The notes: generated by a model from the sequence alone, not told the origin. A stretch of DNA of 51,547 nt from an uncultured Bacteroidota bacterium (GCA_900545215.1 UQXW01000007.1:1-51547), one strand, 5' to 3'; shown: positions 8,513-16,799, counted from the stretch's first letter. Numbers and translations: made by a program.

Positions 8513-8857
8513 ATGGAATGTTATATAGGCGAAACAGAGTTCGTGAAAGCCGTAAAATCGGTCGGCAATCTTGAAAGGTTCAATCAGATAGATAAAAGAC
8601 GAGGTTATAAGTACGTACAAATACTGAATACTCCCGAACAAATCGTATCAATACTCGAACGATATACAGGAGAGGCTGAACCGAATTGTGAAAAACCAAG
8701 AGATAAAAGCCTGCAAAGTTGTTCGATTGCAACGATTCGGAATAACCATTCGCCCAAACGCCGTTCCGACGGAATAAAATGCCGTTTCGATAAAACCAAA
8801 CGCCGAAAGAAAAAATTCTTTCGGCGTTTGGTTTTCTTGGTACCGAAAGGCGGATAA
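8513..8857 (+). CDS. Small protein with a repeat-derived C-terminus (tentative)
   Basis: An ATG-started frame of 114 codons follows trmH by 34 bases. Its first 65 or so residues look protein-like, beginning MECYIGETEFVKAV and including LERFNQIDKRRGYKYVQIL and TPEQIVSILERY. I do not recognise a family. The last 40 or so codons run through a GCCG palindromic repeat and are dominated by Lys and Arg (KTKRRKKKFFRR). Either the gene once ended earlier and now reads into the repeat, or the whole frame is a remnant. No promoter is seen; it may be transcribed with trmH. Confidence 0.35.
   Translation: MECYIGETEFVKAVKSVGNLERFNQIDKRRGYKYVQILNTPEQIVSILERYTGEAEPNCEKPRDKSLQSCSIATIRNNHSPKRRSDGIKCRFDKTKRRKKKFFRRLVFLVPKGG
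8757..8855. repeat. GCCG palindromic repeat, copy C, with perfect 16-bp hairpin
   Basis: The clearest member of the family. Arms CCAAACGCCGAAAGAA (8796-8811) and TTCTTTCGGCGTTTGG (8816-8831) are perfect inverted repeats around a loop of four A. To the left lies a second pair, AAACGCCGTTCC and GGAATAAAATGCCGTTT; to the right CCGAAAGGCGG. It lies between the converging trmH side and the btuF-like gene and could also act as a bidirectional terminator. Confidence 0.8.
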
Positions 8858-8903
8858 TGCGGAGCGGGTTTGCCGACGTATTATCCGCCTGTGGGGTGCG
8901 GTT

Positions 8904-9806
8904 TTACTTGCTGTTGTGTATGAAATTGCTTATCTGCTTTATCGCCTGCGGGGTTCTGAGGCTTTGGCAATCTGTTATGGAGCTTTCGATGCCGAGGATT
9001 TTGTTGTCCTTTACGGCTTTGAGTTTGTTGTATGGGGCAGTGGTCTTGAATGTTTCCAAGTCCTCTTGTCTCACGATGATGTATTCGGGTTGTTGTTTGA
9101 AGATTTCTTCTTTGCTTATCGACCAACCTTTTATATGTTTCGCTATGTTCTCGCCGCCTGATAGCGTTATGATGTCGTCTATGAAGGTATCGCCGCCCGA
9201 GGTGAAGTCTCCCGTATCGCCGAAGCCCGCCACATAATATACTGTAGGCTTTCTGCCGGAAGGTATGGAGGAGGTGATGCTTGCTATTTCCTTTTTCATG
9301 TTGTCGATCAGGCTGTCGGCAAGTTTTTCCTTGCGGAATACTTTACCAAGAAAAGCTACCGTCTCATAGACATCGGCAACCTTTTTCCTCTCCGGCAAGC
9401 ACACGACACACAAACCCGAGGAGGTCATCTTCTCCACCATTTGTTTGGCAATCATGGAGGCAGTGAATACGACATCCGGCTTTTTTGCCATAATCATCTC
9501 TATGTTGGCATCGCTTATGCCGCCTACCGATGGTATTTTCTTTGCTTCTTCGGGATAGAGGCAGTAGTTCGTTCTGCCTGCCAAGCGGTCTCCGACCTGC
9601 AAATCGAAAAGCAATTCGGTTATTCCGGGCGATAGAGATACCACTCTTCGAGGGTCGGTCTTCACGGCGACCTCTCTGCCGTAGTAATCCTTGAAAGAGA
9701 TTGTCTCCTCCCCTACTCCACTCTTCGCCGCCTTGTTTCCGCAAGCAAAGAAAAGGAATAAAATCGCCGAAAGGCAAATTCCTATTGTTATTCTTCCGAT
9801 ATTCAT
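8904..9806 (-). CDS. BtuF-like periplasmic/lipoprotein substrate-binding protein (corrinoid or metal chelate)
   Basis: A class III (helical backbone) substrate-binding protein of ABC importers, about 300 residues. The N-terminus is a lipoprotein signal ending LFFACGNK, so it is membrane-anchored. The fold signature follows: YYGREVAVKTDPRRVVSLSP, ITELLFDLQVGDRLAGRTNY and PSVGGISDANIEMIMAKKPD, as in BtuF/FhuD-type proteins. A cobalamin ligand is suggested because the upstream gene on the same strand is preceded by a B12 riboswitch; iron or haem chelates are the alternative. The BtuC and BtuD partners and the BtuB receptor are not in the window. A hairpin terminator lies between it and the upstream gene, so its own promoter is possible. 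Confidence 0.78.
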   Translation of the reverse strand: MNIGRITIGICLSAILFLFFACGNKAAKSGVGEETISFKDYYGREVAVKTDPRRVVSLSPGITELLFDLQVGDRLAGRTNYCLYPEEAKKIPSVGGISDANIEMIMAKKPDVVFTASMIAKQMVEKMTSSGLCVVCLPERKKVADVYETVAFLGKVFRKEKLADSLIDNMKKEIASITSSIPSGRKPTVYYVAGFGDTGDFTSGGDTFIDDIITLSGGENIAKHIKGWSISKEEIFKQQPEYIIVRQEDLETFKTTAPYNKLKAVKDNKILGIESSITDCQSLRTPQAIKQISNFIHNSK

Positions 9807-9868
9807 CGTTCAAAAGTGTTTTTTCGTGTTTTCAGTTACTTTCATTCTATCCTCTTCAAAAGGAAAAA

Positions 9869-9913
9869 GGTACGGATAAAGCCTTTCCGAAATGTTTTGT
9901 CTTTATCCGTACC
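9869..9913 (-). terminator. Hairpin terminator between the DUF4465-type gene and btuF-like gene
   Basis: GGTACGGATAAAG (9869-9881) and CTTTATCCGTACC (9901-9913) form a perfect 13-bp stem. On the minus strand the distal arm is followed by TTTTTCC, so the hairpin fits an intrinsic terminator just after the upstream gene's stop. It would reduce read-through into the btuF-like gene. Confidence 0.7.
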
Positions 9914-9937
9914 GTGTATTTTTCCTTTCAAAAAGGT

Positions 9938-11833
9938 TTATTTCACGAACAATTTCCTGCTGCTTTGCATTCCGTCTTTCTCAACGGTCAATACATATAC
10001 TCCGCTTGGCAAAGAAAGGTTCAATTCGCAACTGCCCTCGACCATTGTTGCAAATACCTGTCTCGATTGCATGTCGAAGATTTTTATTGCAGAAGTTCCG
10101 TTCTCCAATTCCACGTGTACGTTACCTGCCGTAGGATTAGGATAAAGTCGGAAAGAGAATGATTGTGCATCGATGAGGGATTGAACCATCAAAGTGCGGA
10201 ATGTAAGTTCTTCTCCGTAAACAGTGTTGCCGCCATCGTTCGTTGCGAATGCACGGAAAATGTATTCGGTATCCGGAGTAAGCCCGTCGATGGTTACGGC
10301 GTAAATATCGCTTCCGTCAGTCGAAGTTACGGAAGTCCACGTTTGCTCATCTGCCGTTTTGTATTCAAACCCTCTTGTCGTAACTGTTTCCGTGCCGGCA
10401 AACAAGTCGCCGTTCAAGGTTGCCGTTTCCTCTGTTACCTCTGTGGCTGCAAGGGTTATCAAATCCATAGGCAAAACAAACGGTGCGTTATCGTTCTTGT
10501 ATGTAAATCCATCGACGCAGAAATATGACGGAGCATTAAGATAACCGTAAGCGACATCGTTCGAAGCAAGTGTAAAGGCTATCTTGCTGCATTCTCCCAA
10601 GGCTTGCAAATCCATATACACCCATTCCTTCACCAAATCCGCCTCAGGGTCTTGACTGTTGCGGTAATCGGCAAGATAAACGGTTACCGTTCCGGTTTCT
10701 GTTCCCGCTGCGTCATAGCCCGTTGCCGTTATGGTTTCCCACATACCTGCGGTGAAACTTGCGGCGAAGTGGTTATACATCGCAGAACTTGGAGCCACAT
10801 ATATTCCTTGTGGGAAGAAAGTAGAATTATCTGCTTTGCGTATCACGTTATGAAGAGGTGTTTCGCCATAGTCCGAATAATAGCCCACCATATAGTTGGA
10901 GCCTGCACCCTCCAAGGCTTGCAAACTTGCGGAAGAATAGTAGCCGGCAGCTGTGGTATGATTTGATGGTCCGAAGCCGCAAGCGAAACTGCCTCCGTAC
11001 AATCCCACTGCTTCGTAAGCGATGTCTCCATCTGTATAATCCTTGTAGTAATTGCCATCTCCGCCCAAAGTACCATTCGTTGCGTCTATCAATTCATGAC
11101 TGTCGGCAGACAAGGCAATACTTTCGCAATCCGAAATCATATAAGGCACTCCCGCATTCATCACAGCCACTCCCGTAAGGTCGAAACCTGCGGAATAAGA
11201 GCCGGCACAAGGAGAGTCGTAAATCACATTGCCTTGTGCGTCCGTATCGACACCTTCCGTTACGTCTATCAACCTGACAAAACGAATGTTCATCTTATCG
11301 AGATTTTCATCATCCGGCAAATCGGAAAGGTCGAACGGCGTTCCGTAGCCTACCTCATACTTGCCGGCAAGGTTGTTGTAGTGTTGTGCCATCACATCCG
11401 AGCTGCTTGTGCTTAACGATGTGGCAGGAAAACGGAAGAAATGCTCTCCGTCGCTGCTCACTTCAACAAAGGCAAGTTCCAAAAAGTTTGGTCCGAAAGG
11501 GTTTTCAAAGACTGCGAAATCAAAACCCCTTCCGTTGACTATCGGACGGTAGAACGTAACCAAGGCTTCGCCTCCAAAACCCAAAGAAACGGCTGTTGTC
11601 GTCGTGCTGTCCGGCACACCCTGTGCCATGTCGGGAGTTCCATAACTCACTCTTGTTGTTCCGTTCGGAGCGGTGAAGCCTCGCTTGACCTGAACACCAT
11701 AAGCCCATGAAACAATCCTTGAATCCGAAATTGCAACCGCCTTGCAACCCTCCGTTCCGACAGGTCCGTCGAACTGTGCAAAGGTGAACGCTGCCTGCAA
11801 CAGCATTCCCAAAAACAAAAATACTCTTTTCAT
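9938..11833 (-). CDS. B12-riboswitch-controlled secreted protein with DUF4465-like region and T9SS sorting domain
   Basis: A 631-residue exported protein. It has a signal peptide (MKRVFLFLGMLLQAAFTFAQ), an N-terminal beta-rich domain (about 25-235) with GRGFDFAVFENPFGPNFLEL, a second domain (about 240-450) ending in YFCVDGFTYKND that resembles DUF4465, a fibronectin-III-like domain (about 460-550), and a C-terminal T9SS type A sorting domain starting FRLYPNPTAGNV and ending in Lys. It should be exported through the outer membrane by T9SS and anchored or released. A cobalamin riboswitch directly precedes it. DUF4465-type surface proteins recur in Bacteroidota cobalamin loci, and corrinoid-binding surface proteins are known in this phylum; corrinoid binding here is inference. 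Confidence 0.8.
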   Translation of the reverse strand: MKRVFLFLGMLLQAAFTFAQFDGPVGTEGCKAVAISDSRIVSWAYGVQVKRGFTAPNGTTRVSYGTPDMAQGVPDSTTTTAVSLGFGGEALVTFYRPIVNGRGFDFAVFENPFGPNFLELAFVEVSSDGEHFFRFPATSLSTSSSDVMAQHYNNLAGKYEVGYGTPFDLSDLPDDENLDKMNIRFVRLIDVTEGVDTDAQGNVIYDSPCAGSYSAGFDLTGVAVMNAGVPYMISDCESIALSADSHELIDATNGTLGGDGNYYKDYTDGDIAYEAVGLYGGSFACGFGPSNHTTAAGYYSSASLQALEGAGSNYMVGYYSDYGETPLHNVIRKADNSTFFPQGIYVAPSSAMYNHFAASFTAGMWETITATGYDAAGTETGTVTVYLADYRNSQDPEADLVKEWVYMDLQALGECSKIAFTLASNDVAYGYLNAPSYFCVDGFTYKNDNAPFVLPMDLITLAATEVTEETATLNGDLFAGTETVTTRGFEYKTADEQTWTSVTSTDGSDIYAVTIDGLTPDTEYIFRAFATNDGGNTVYGEELTFRTLMVQSLIDAQSFSFRLYPNPTAGNVHVELENGTSAIKIFDMQSRQVFATMVEGSCELNLSLPSGVYVLTVEKDGMQSSRKLFVK

Positions 11834-11977
11834 CGTTCTATTGTTTAATTATTACTATTCAAACACCTGAGAACCCGAACGGAAAGAAAGATGAACGACA
11901 AGACCGCAAAATCCGAAACAACAATTCCGGCAATGACGCTTCAAGCTCTTTCCTCGAAAGCTCTCAACAAGCAATGC

Positions 11978-12122
11978 AACACGGCAGGTCTTCTGACTCG
12001 TTCCGGTCACCGAAGCCTTCCCATCGGCTTTAACCGACAGTGGCAAAGGGTATTCGATAACCTTTCTTGCGGAACTCACAGCAGCGGGACTGTTCGGGAC
12101 TTACACCCGATTCCCTTTTAAT
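11978..12122 (-). promoter_or_regulatory. Cobalamin (B12) riboswitch
   Basis: Read on the minus strand, the element starts with AAAAGGGAATCGGGTG, followed by AAGTCCCGAACAGTCCCGCT and a GCTGTGAG segment. It ends with the B12 box as GAGTCAGAAGACCTGCCGT. These are the hallmark conserved blocks of the adenosylcobalamin riboswitch class. It lies about 145 bases before the start of the DUF4465-type gene and would lower its expression when corrinoid is plentiful. Confidence 0.93.
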
Positions 12123-12151
12123 CTCTGCAAAGAAAGAACCGTTTGCGGCTG

Positions 12152-12182
12152 CAAAGATAGTGCTTTTCACGAAATAAACAAG
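12152..12182 (-). promoter_or_regulatory. Promoter of the riboswitch transcript
   Basis: On the minus strand a CTTG -33 element is followed after 19 bases by TATCTTTG, a perfect -7 box. The riboswitch begins about 30 bases downstream, which fits a transcript starting just before the aptamer. Confidence 0.55.
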
Positions 12183-12214
12183 ATACCCGACAATTCTTTC
12201 GTCCTTTCGCAAAA

Positions 12215-12250
12215 TCAAAACGGCGAAAGGAAAAATCAAAACGGCGATTG
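12215..12250. repeat. GCCG repeat remnant, copy D
   Basis: Two same-direction half modules (AAAACGGCGAAAGG and AAAACGGCGATTG) without facing partners. It lies between the divergent riboswitch and hsdM promoters and is probably a decayed copy. Confidence 0.4.
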
Positions 12251-12288
12251 ATTCCGTGATATTTCATATTTCTATTTCAAGTGTTTGT

Positions 12289-12322
12289 TTTGACAAACTT
12301 CATATTTTATTTCGTACCTTTG
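12289..12322 (+). promoter_or_regulatory. Promoter of the type I restriction-modification operon
   Basis: TTTG is followed after 22 bases by TACCTTTG, a perfect TAnnTTTG box. The chosen hsdM ATG lies 93 bases further on. Confidence 0.55.
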
Positions 12323-12414
12323 CTTTCGTATAAGAAGTGTTGCTTTTGGTCGTTTGCAACGCCAAGGTGTTCATTCCTTACTTTCGACAAAAAAATAAAA
12401 TCATTGCAACTAAC

Positions 12415-14097
12415 ATGACAGATATTGAACTTAAAGACTTAGAAGGCAATCTTTGGCATTCCGCCGACATGTTGCGTGCCGGTGCCCACTTGGCTGCCAA
12501 CAAATATGGTCAACCTATCCTCGGACTTATTTTCCTCCGCTATGCCGACGTACTCTTCAAGCAGCACAAGGCAGAAATAGACGAGGAATACAACAAGCAC
12601 AAAGGTACTCGCATGGAGCGAGAATATAAGGACATCGCCGTGGAGAAGTGCGGCTTCTTCCTGCCCGAATGTGCTTACTTCGATTATATCAACGATGCAC
12701 CCGACGATGCCAACAAGGCTATCCTCGTCAAGAATGCGATGGAGGCAATAGAGCGAGAGAACCCTCGTATGGCTGACGTACTTCCAAAGGAGGTGTATGG
12801 TCAGTTGGTGCCAGAGGAAGAGCCTGAACTTTTGAGCCGCATTGTGCGTGTCTTCAAGGACATTCCCGAAAACATCAGCATTGACATTTTCGGTCAGATT
12901 TATGAATACTTCCTCGGCAACTTCGCCTTGGCAGAGGGACAGGGTGGCGGTGCCTTCTATACTCCTGCCACCGTTGTGCAATACATGGTAGAGGTACTTC
13001 GCCCAGTCACTGGCGACAAGAAGTTTCTCGACCCTGCTTGTGGTTCGGGTGGTATGTTTGTGCAAGCGGCTCGATACATGCACCACCACAATGCCACCAA
13101 CCAAGACATGATGAGCTTCCGTTGCTATGGTGTGGAGAAAGAACCAGACACCGTGAAATTGGCGAAGATGAACCTCTTGCTCAACAATGTGCGTGGCGAG
13201 ATTACGGAGGCAAACTCCTTCTATAGCGACCCTTACAATGCCTTCGGACAGTTCGACTATGTGATGGCGAATCCTCCTTTCAATGTCGATGAAGTGGTGT
13301 TCGACAAGGTGGCGGACGATGCCCGATTCAATACCTACGGCGTGCCTCGCAACAAGACAAAATCAACAAAAAAGGCAAGCGACAAGAAGGAGACCGTGCC
13401 TAATGCCAACTATCTCTGGATAGGTTACTTTGCCACGGCTCTGAATGAGACAGGTAAGGCAGCCCTCGTCATGGCAAACTCTGCGAGCGATGCAGGCGGA
13501 AGCGAGTTGGAGATTCGCAAGAAGATGATACAGGACGGCATCATCAGCCAAATGGTTACCCTGCCGAGCAATATGTTCTCTACCGTAACGCTTCCTGCTA
13601 CCCTTTGGTTCTTCAACAAGCAGCGTTCCCGCAAGGACGAAATCCTCTTCATCGATGCCCGTAACATCTTTACGCAAGTGGATAGGGCTCACCGTAAGTT
13701 CAGCGATGAGCAAATCAAAAACCTTGGTATCATCACTCGTCTTTATGAGGGTGATGGCGAAGCTTTTTGGCAATTAGTCGATGAGTATAAGGCTGAGGGC
13801 AAGCAGGCGGAAGCGGATTGGTTGCTCGAACGATGGCCCGAAGGGAAATATCGTGATGTCATCGGGCTTTGCAAGGTGGCGAAGATAGAGGGCGAAGACG
13901 GCATTGAGGATAACGATTGGAGCCTTAATGCAGGTCGCTATGTGGGTGTTGTCATCGAGGACGACGGTATGACGGAGGTGGAATTTCGCCGTGAAATGCT
14001 CTCGCTCCATGCCGAATTTTCGCAACTCGGTGCCGAAGCCGCCGACTTGCAGAAAGAGATTGAAAAGGATATGAACGAACTGTTTGGGGAGGATTAG
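12415..14097 (+). CDS. hsdM: Type I restriction-modification DNA methyltransferase subunit HsdM
   Basis: HsdM transfers a methyl group from SAM to adenine N6 within the site chosen by HsdS. The 560-residue protein has an N-terminal helical HsdM_N domain (NLWHSADMLRAG, LGLIFLRYADVLFK) and a central Rossmann methyltransferase domain with the SAM motif DPACGSGGMFVQ near residue 206 and the catalytic NPPF near 286. I chose the ATG that gives MTDIELKDLEGNLWHSAD; a longer frame upstream starts near the promoter and has no family similarity. It heads an island ending in hsdR. The gene itself is intact, in contrast to hsdS downstream. Confidence 0.93.
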   Translation: MTDIELKDLEGNLWHSADMLRAGAHLAANKYGQPILGLIFLRYADVLFKQHKAEIDEEYNKHKGTRMEREYKDIAVEKCGFFLPECAYFDYINDAPDDANKAILVKNAMEAIERENPRMADVLPKEVYGQLVPEEEPELLSRIVRVFKDIPENISIDIFGQIYEYFLGNFALAEGQGGGAFYTPATVVQYMVEVLRPVTGDKKFLDPACGSGGMFVQAARYMHHHNATNQDMMSFRCYGVEKEPDTVKLAKMNLLLNNVRGEITEANSFYSDPYNAFGQFDYVMANPPFNVDEVVFDKVADDARFNTYGVPRNKTKSTKKASDKKETVPNANYLWIGYFATALNETGKAALVMANSASDAGGSELEIRKKMIQDGIISQMVTLPSNMFSTVTLPATLWFFNKQRSRKDEILFIDARNIFTQVDRAHRKFSDEQIKNLGIITRLYEGDGEAFWQLVDEYKAEGKQAEADWLLERWPEGKYRDVIGLCKVAKIEGEDGIEDNDWSLNAGRYVGVVIEDDGMTEVEFRREMLSLHAEFSQLGAEAADLQKEIEKDMNELFGED

Positions 14098-14101
14098 AGG
14101 T

Positions 14102-15163
14102 ATGGAGACAGCATTATATAAGGATAGCGGCAGCCTTTTGAAAGATGCTCAAGGTATCATAGAACAGGCACGACAAGAGGCTTATCGTTCGGTGAATATA
14201 GCCATGCTTCAACGTAATTGGTTGCTTGGCAAGCGTATCAGCGAGGAAATACTGAGAGGTGAAAATCGTGCGGAGTATGGCAACGAGGTGATAAAGAAAT
14301 TGTCCGAAGAGCTTACCGATATATATGGCAAGGGCTTCAACAAGAATAACTTGTACGCATTTGTGCAATTTTATAAGATTTTCCCGACACTGTCAGGAAA
14401 ATCCGAATTGCTGTCTTGGTCGCATTATATGTTGCTGCTTTCCGTTCCTGAGGATACTGCCCGTAATTGGTATGCTCATGAGGCTTACGCCGAGACATGG
14501 AGCGTGCGGACGCTTCGCCGCAATATAGCTTCGCAGTATTATTATCGTCTTTTGCAATCGCAAAACAAGACCGTCGTGGAGAATGAGATGAAGAGTATCA
14601 CAGCTCCTATGCAGAATGATAAGTCGGAGTTTATCAAAAATCCTGTTGTGGCAGAGTTCTTGGGGCTTGTTCCTAATACGGATTTCTCGGAGTCGCAGTT
14701 GGAGGGCTGTATCATCAGCCATCTGCAGAAGTTCATCATGGAGTTGGGCAAAGGTTATGCTTTTGTGGCACGTCAGCAGCATATCCACACCGATATGGGT
14801 GATTTTTATATCGACCTTGTGTTTTACAACTATATACTGAAATGCTTTCTGCTCGTTGAATTGAAGACCTCGCAGATAAGTCATCAGGATGTGGGGCAGA
14901 TGGATATGTATGTGCGTATGTACGATGAACTGAAACGCACGGAAGGCGACAATCCTACCATTGGTTTGATATTGTGTTCGCAGACGAGTGCGGATATGGC
15001 TCGCTATTCCATTTTGAAGGAAAACAAGCAGTTGTTCCAAGCAAAATATCTCACCTATCTTCCTACCAAGGAGGAACTGCGTAAGGAAATAGAACAGCAA
15101 AAGGAGATATTCTTGGAGCAACAAAAGGAAAAGAATATGAACGAACCATTTGGGGAGGAATGA
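14102..15163 (+). CDS. DUF1016 (YhcG-type) PD-(D/E)XK nuclease, first copy
   Basis: A 353-residue protein of the DUF1016/YhcG family. The N-terminal domain (about 1-170) carries ARQEAYRSVNIAMLQRNWLL and a FYKIFPTLS segment; the C-terminal domain (about 200-330) is PD-(D/E)XK-like with the acidic residue in FYIDLVFYN, the ELK of LLVELKTS, and GQMDMYVRMYD. Family members sit in or near type I restriction loci; their role is not established. It starts 4 bases after hsdM and ends 3 bases before hsdS, so it is embedded in the operon. The ATG giving METALYKDSG was preferred to a TTG inside hsdM. It is intact. Confidence 0.85.
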   Translation: METALYKDSGSLLKDAQGIIEQARQEAYRSVNIAMLQRNWLLGKRISEEILRGENRAEYGNEVIKKLSEELTDIYGKGFNKNNLYAFVQFYKIFPTLSGKSELLSWSHYMLLLSVPEDTARNWYAHEAYAETWSVRTLRRNIASQYYYRLLQSQNKTVVENEMKSITAPMQNDKSEFIKNPVVAEFLGLVPNTDFSESQLEGCIISHLQKFIMELGKGYAFVARQQHIHTDMGDFYIDLVFYNYILKCFLLVELKTSQISHQDVGQMDMYVRMYDELKRTEGDNPTIGLILCSQTSADMARYSILKENKQLFQAKYLTYLPTKEELRKEIEQQKEIFLEQQKEKNMNEPFGEE

Positions 15164-15166
15164 AAG

Positions 15167-15898
15167 ATGGAATATGTAAGAATTGGAGAAATTTGCTCAA
15201 AAGTCTGTAGTGGTGGAACTCCTACAAGTTCTAATCCTAATTATTATAATGGTGGAATACCTTGGTTGAATACAAACGAGGTAAACTTTTGTAATATTTA
15301 TGCTACTAATAAGACCATCTCACAAGAAGGTTTGGAACATTCTGCTGCCAAATATATTCCTGTTAATACTGTTATTGTTGCAATGTATGGAGTAACAGCA
15401 GGTAAATCGGCAATAGCCAAAATTCCACTAACAACGAATCAAGCTTGTTGTAATTTGGTGATAGATGATAATAAGGCAGATTATCAATATGTCTATTACT
15501 TCTTAAAGCAGCAAAGTGATAATTTGAATAAATTGGCAAATGGTGGTGCTCAACAAAACTTGAATTCTTTGATAATAAAGAAGTATAAGATTGCTTTGCA
15601 TTCTTTGCAAATTCAGCACCGCATAGCTTCTATCCTATCCGCTTACGATAGTCTGATAGAGAACAATACCAAGCGTATTCGTCTTTTGGAGAAAATGGCA
15701 GAGAACCTATATAAAGAATGGTTCGTCCGCTTCCGCTTCCCCGGATATGAAAAGGCGGAAATGGAAAACAAACTGCCAAAAGGGTGGAAAGTTGAACGAT
15801 TAGGAGAATGGGGAATAAGTTTGGATACAGGCAAACGTCCAAAGGGAGGTGTTGATATTTCCTTAAAAGATGGTTATCCATCATTAGGTGCAGAATAA
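15167..15898 (+). CDS. hsdS: HsdS specificity subunit, N-terminal half (truncated by frameshift)
   Basis: HsdS recognises DNA through two target recognition domains (TRDs) and positions HsdM and HsdR. This part holds TRD1 (MEYVRIGEICSKVCSGGTPT to about residue 145), the central conserved helix (RIASILSAYDSLIENN and NLYKEWFVRFRFPGY, about 147-195) and the start of TRD2 (LPKGWKVERLGEWGISLDTG). It stops at a TAA right after YPSLGAE, where intact relatives continue with an NIK-type sequence. The rest of the subunit follows in another frame. A half-HsdS can sometimes dimerise into a working unit, so activity cannot be excluded. Base composition is AT-richer than hsdM, as usual for TRDs. Confidence 0.85.
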   Translation: MEYVRIGEICSKVCSGGTPTSSNPNYYNGGIPWLNTNEVNFCNIYATNKTISQEGLEHSAAKYIPVNTVIVAMYGVTAGKSAIAKIPLTTNQACCNLVIDDNKADYQYVYYFLKQQSDNLNKLANGGAQQNLNSLIIKKYKIALHSLQIQHRIASILSAYDSLIENNTKRIRLLEKMAENLYKEWFVRFRFPGYEKAEMENKLPKGWKVERLGEWGISLDTGKRPKGGVDISLKDGYPSLGAE

Positions 15899-16392
15899 TC
15901 AAAGAATTAGCTTTTTTTGATTATTCATCTGTAAGTTTGATACCAAAGGACTTTTATGAATCAATGAAAAGAGGCAAGAATACAGGAGATGATATTTTGC
16001 TATATAAGGACGGAGCTTACATAGGTAAAGTTACTATGTTTATGGATAAGTACCCATATGAGCATTATGCTATTAACGAACACGTATTTTTTGTGGCACC
16101 TAAGAATGTAGAATATAAAAACTATCTTTATTTTACTTTGCATCAAAATGAGTTTTTTGTCTTGATGCAGAATTTGAATAGAAATGCAGCTCAACCGGGT
16201 TTGAGTAGAGGAGATGTAGAAAGAGTTCAAATGACAATTCCTACTTCGGAGGTGGTAAAGCAATTTAATCAGGTAGTTAAACCAATGCTTAAGATTATGT
16301 TCAACCTTGCCAAGCAGAACACTCTCCTCGCTCGCCGGCGGGATCTTCTCCTTCCTCGCCTTATGTCGGGCAAATTGGAAGTAAAACCATAA
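15899..16392 (+). pseudogene. hsdS: HsdS C-terminal half, out of frame
   Basis: In the next frame the protein continues as IKELAFFDYSSVSLIPKDFY, then TRD2 with GDDILLYKDGAYIGKVTMF and the AAQPGLSRGDVERVQMTIP end, followed by the distal conserved repeat LLARRRDLLLPRLMSGKLEV. The join to the first half needs one extra base near 15896-15898; the observed GAATAATC is one base short. No long homopolymer is present at the break. A TTG within this frame could start a separate short protein, but no initiation signals are visible. Either the gene is mutated or the read is in error. Confidence 0.75.
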
Positions 16393-16403
16393 AGAATAAA
16401 GAT

Positions 16404-16568
16404 ATGAGCAATTACAATATACCTACATTACCCCTTGATTATGACCTTGAAACAAAGGCTGTACTGAAACAAGTCAACCTTGCCGGCAGGAAGTTGGCAG
16501 AATTGAAGGGTGTGGCTCGAATATGGGTAGAAAATCGACTTTTAGGGGACATATCGACTCGGATATGA
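16404..16568 (+). pseudogene. Fic-family protein, N-terminal remnant
   Basis: A 54-codon frame starts MSNYNIPTLPLDYDLETKAV and continues LKQVNLAGRKLAELKGVA. This is the N-terminal Fic_N-type start of Fic/DOC proteins that often sit beside hsdS in Bacteroidota. Similarity ends after GVAR, where a 42-bp tandem repeat begins. The catalytic HPFxxGNGR motif is absent from the window, so the AMP-transferase function is lost. It starts 11 bases after hsdS. Confidence 0.7.
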
Positions 16569-16610
16569 GTAGAAAATCGACTTTTAGGGGACATATCATC
16601 TCGAATATCG
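16517..16610. repeat. 42-bp tandem repeat, two full copies and a partial third
   Basis: Copy 1 (16517-16558) and copy 2 (16559-16600) share GTAGAAAATCGACTTTTAGG and flanking bases; a third begins TCGAATATCG at 16601. The period is 14 codons, and one frame reads SNMGRKSTFRGHI then SDMSRKSTFRGHI without a stop. It interrupts the Fic remnant exactly where similarity stops. Confidence 0.85.
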
Positions 16611-16799
16611 ACAAGCTGTTGCTGCAAATGAAAGAGGAAAAAGATAAGGAAAAGATGCTTTGCACGCTTTCGGGCAAGAACGAATATCGGGTTTTCTCTG
16701 AAAATTGCTATCTTTGTAAACACAATGATATATTTTCCCAAAACAAGCAGTAGGAACAATGACAAAACCAATAACGATAATAGATGAAGACTACAAGCA

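Noticed and set aside
7576..8855. Regularly repeated GCCG blocks as a possible CRISPR array
   Set aside because: Modules alternate in direction, spacing is irregular, no unique spacers of constant length are present, and no cas gene is in the window.
12337..12414. Longer HsdM start 26 codons upstream
   Set aside because: The extra residues match nothing in the family and the region lies just after the promoter; the ATG giving MTDIELKDLEG fits family starts.
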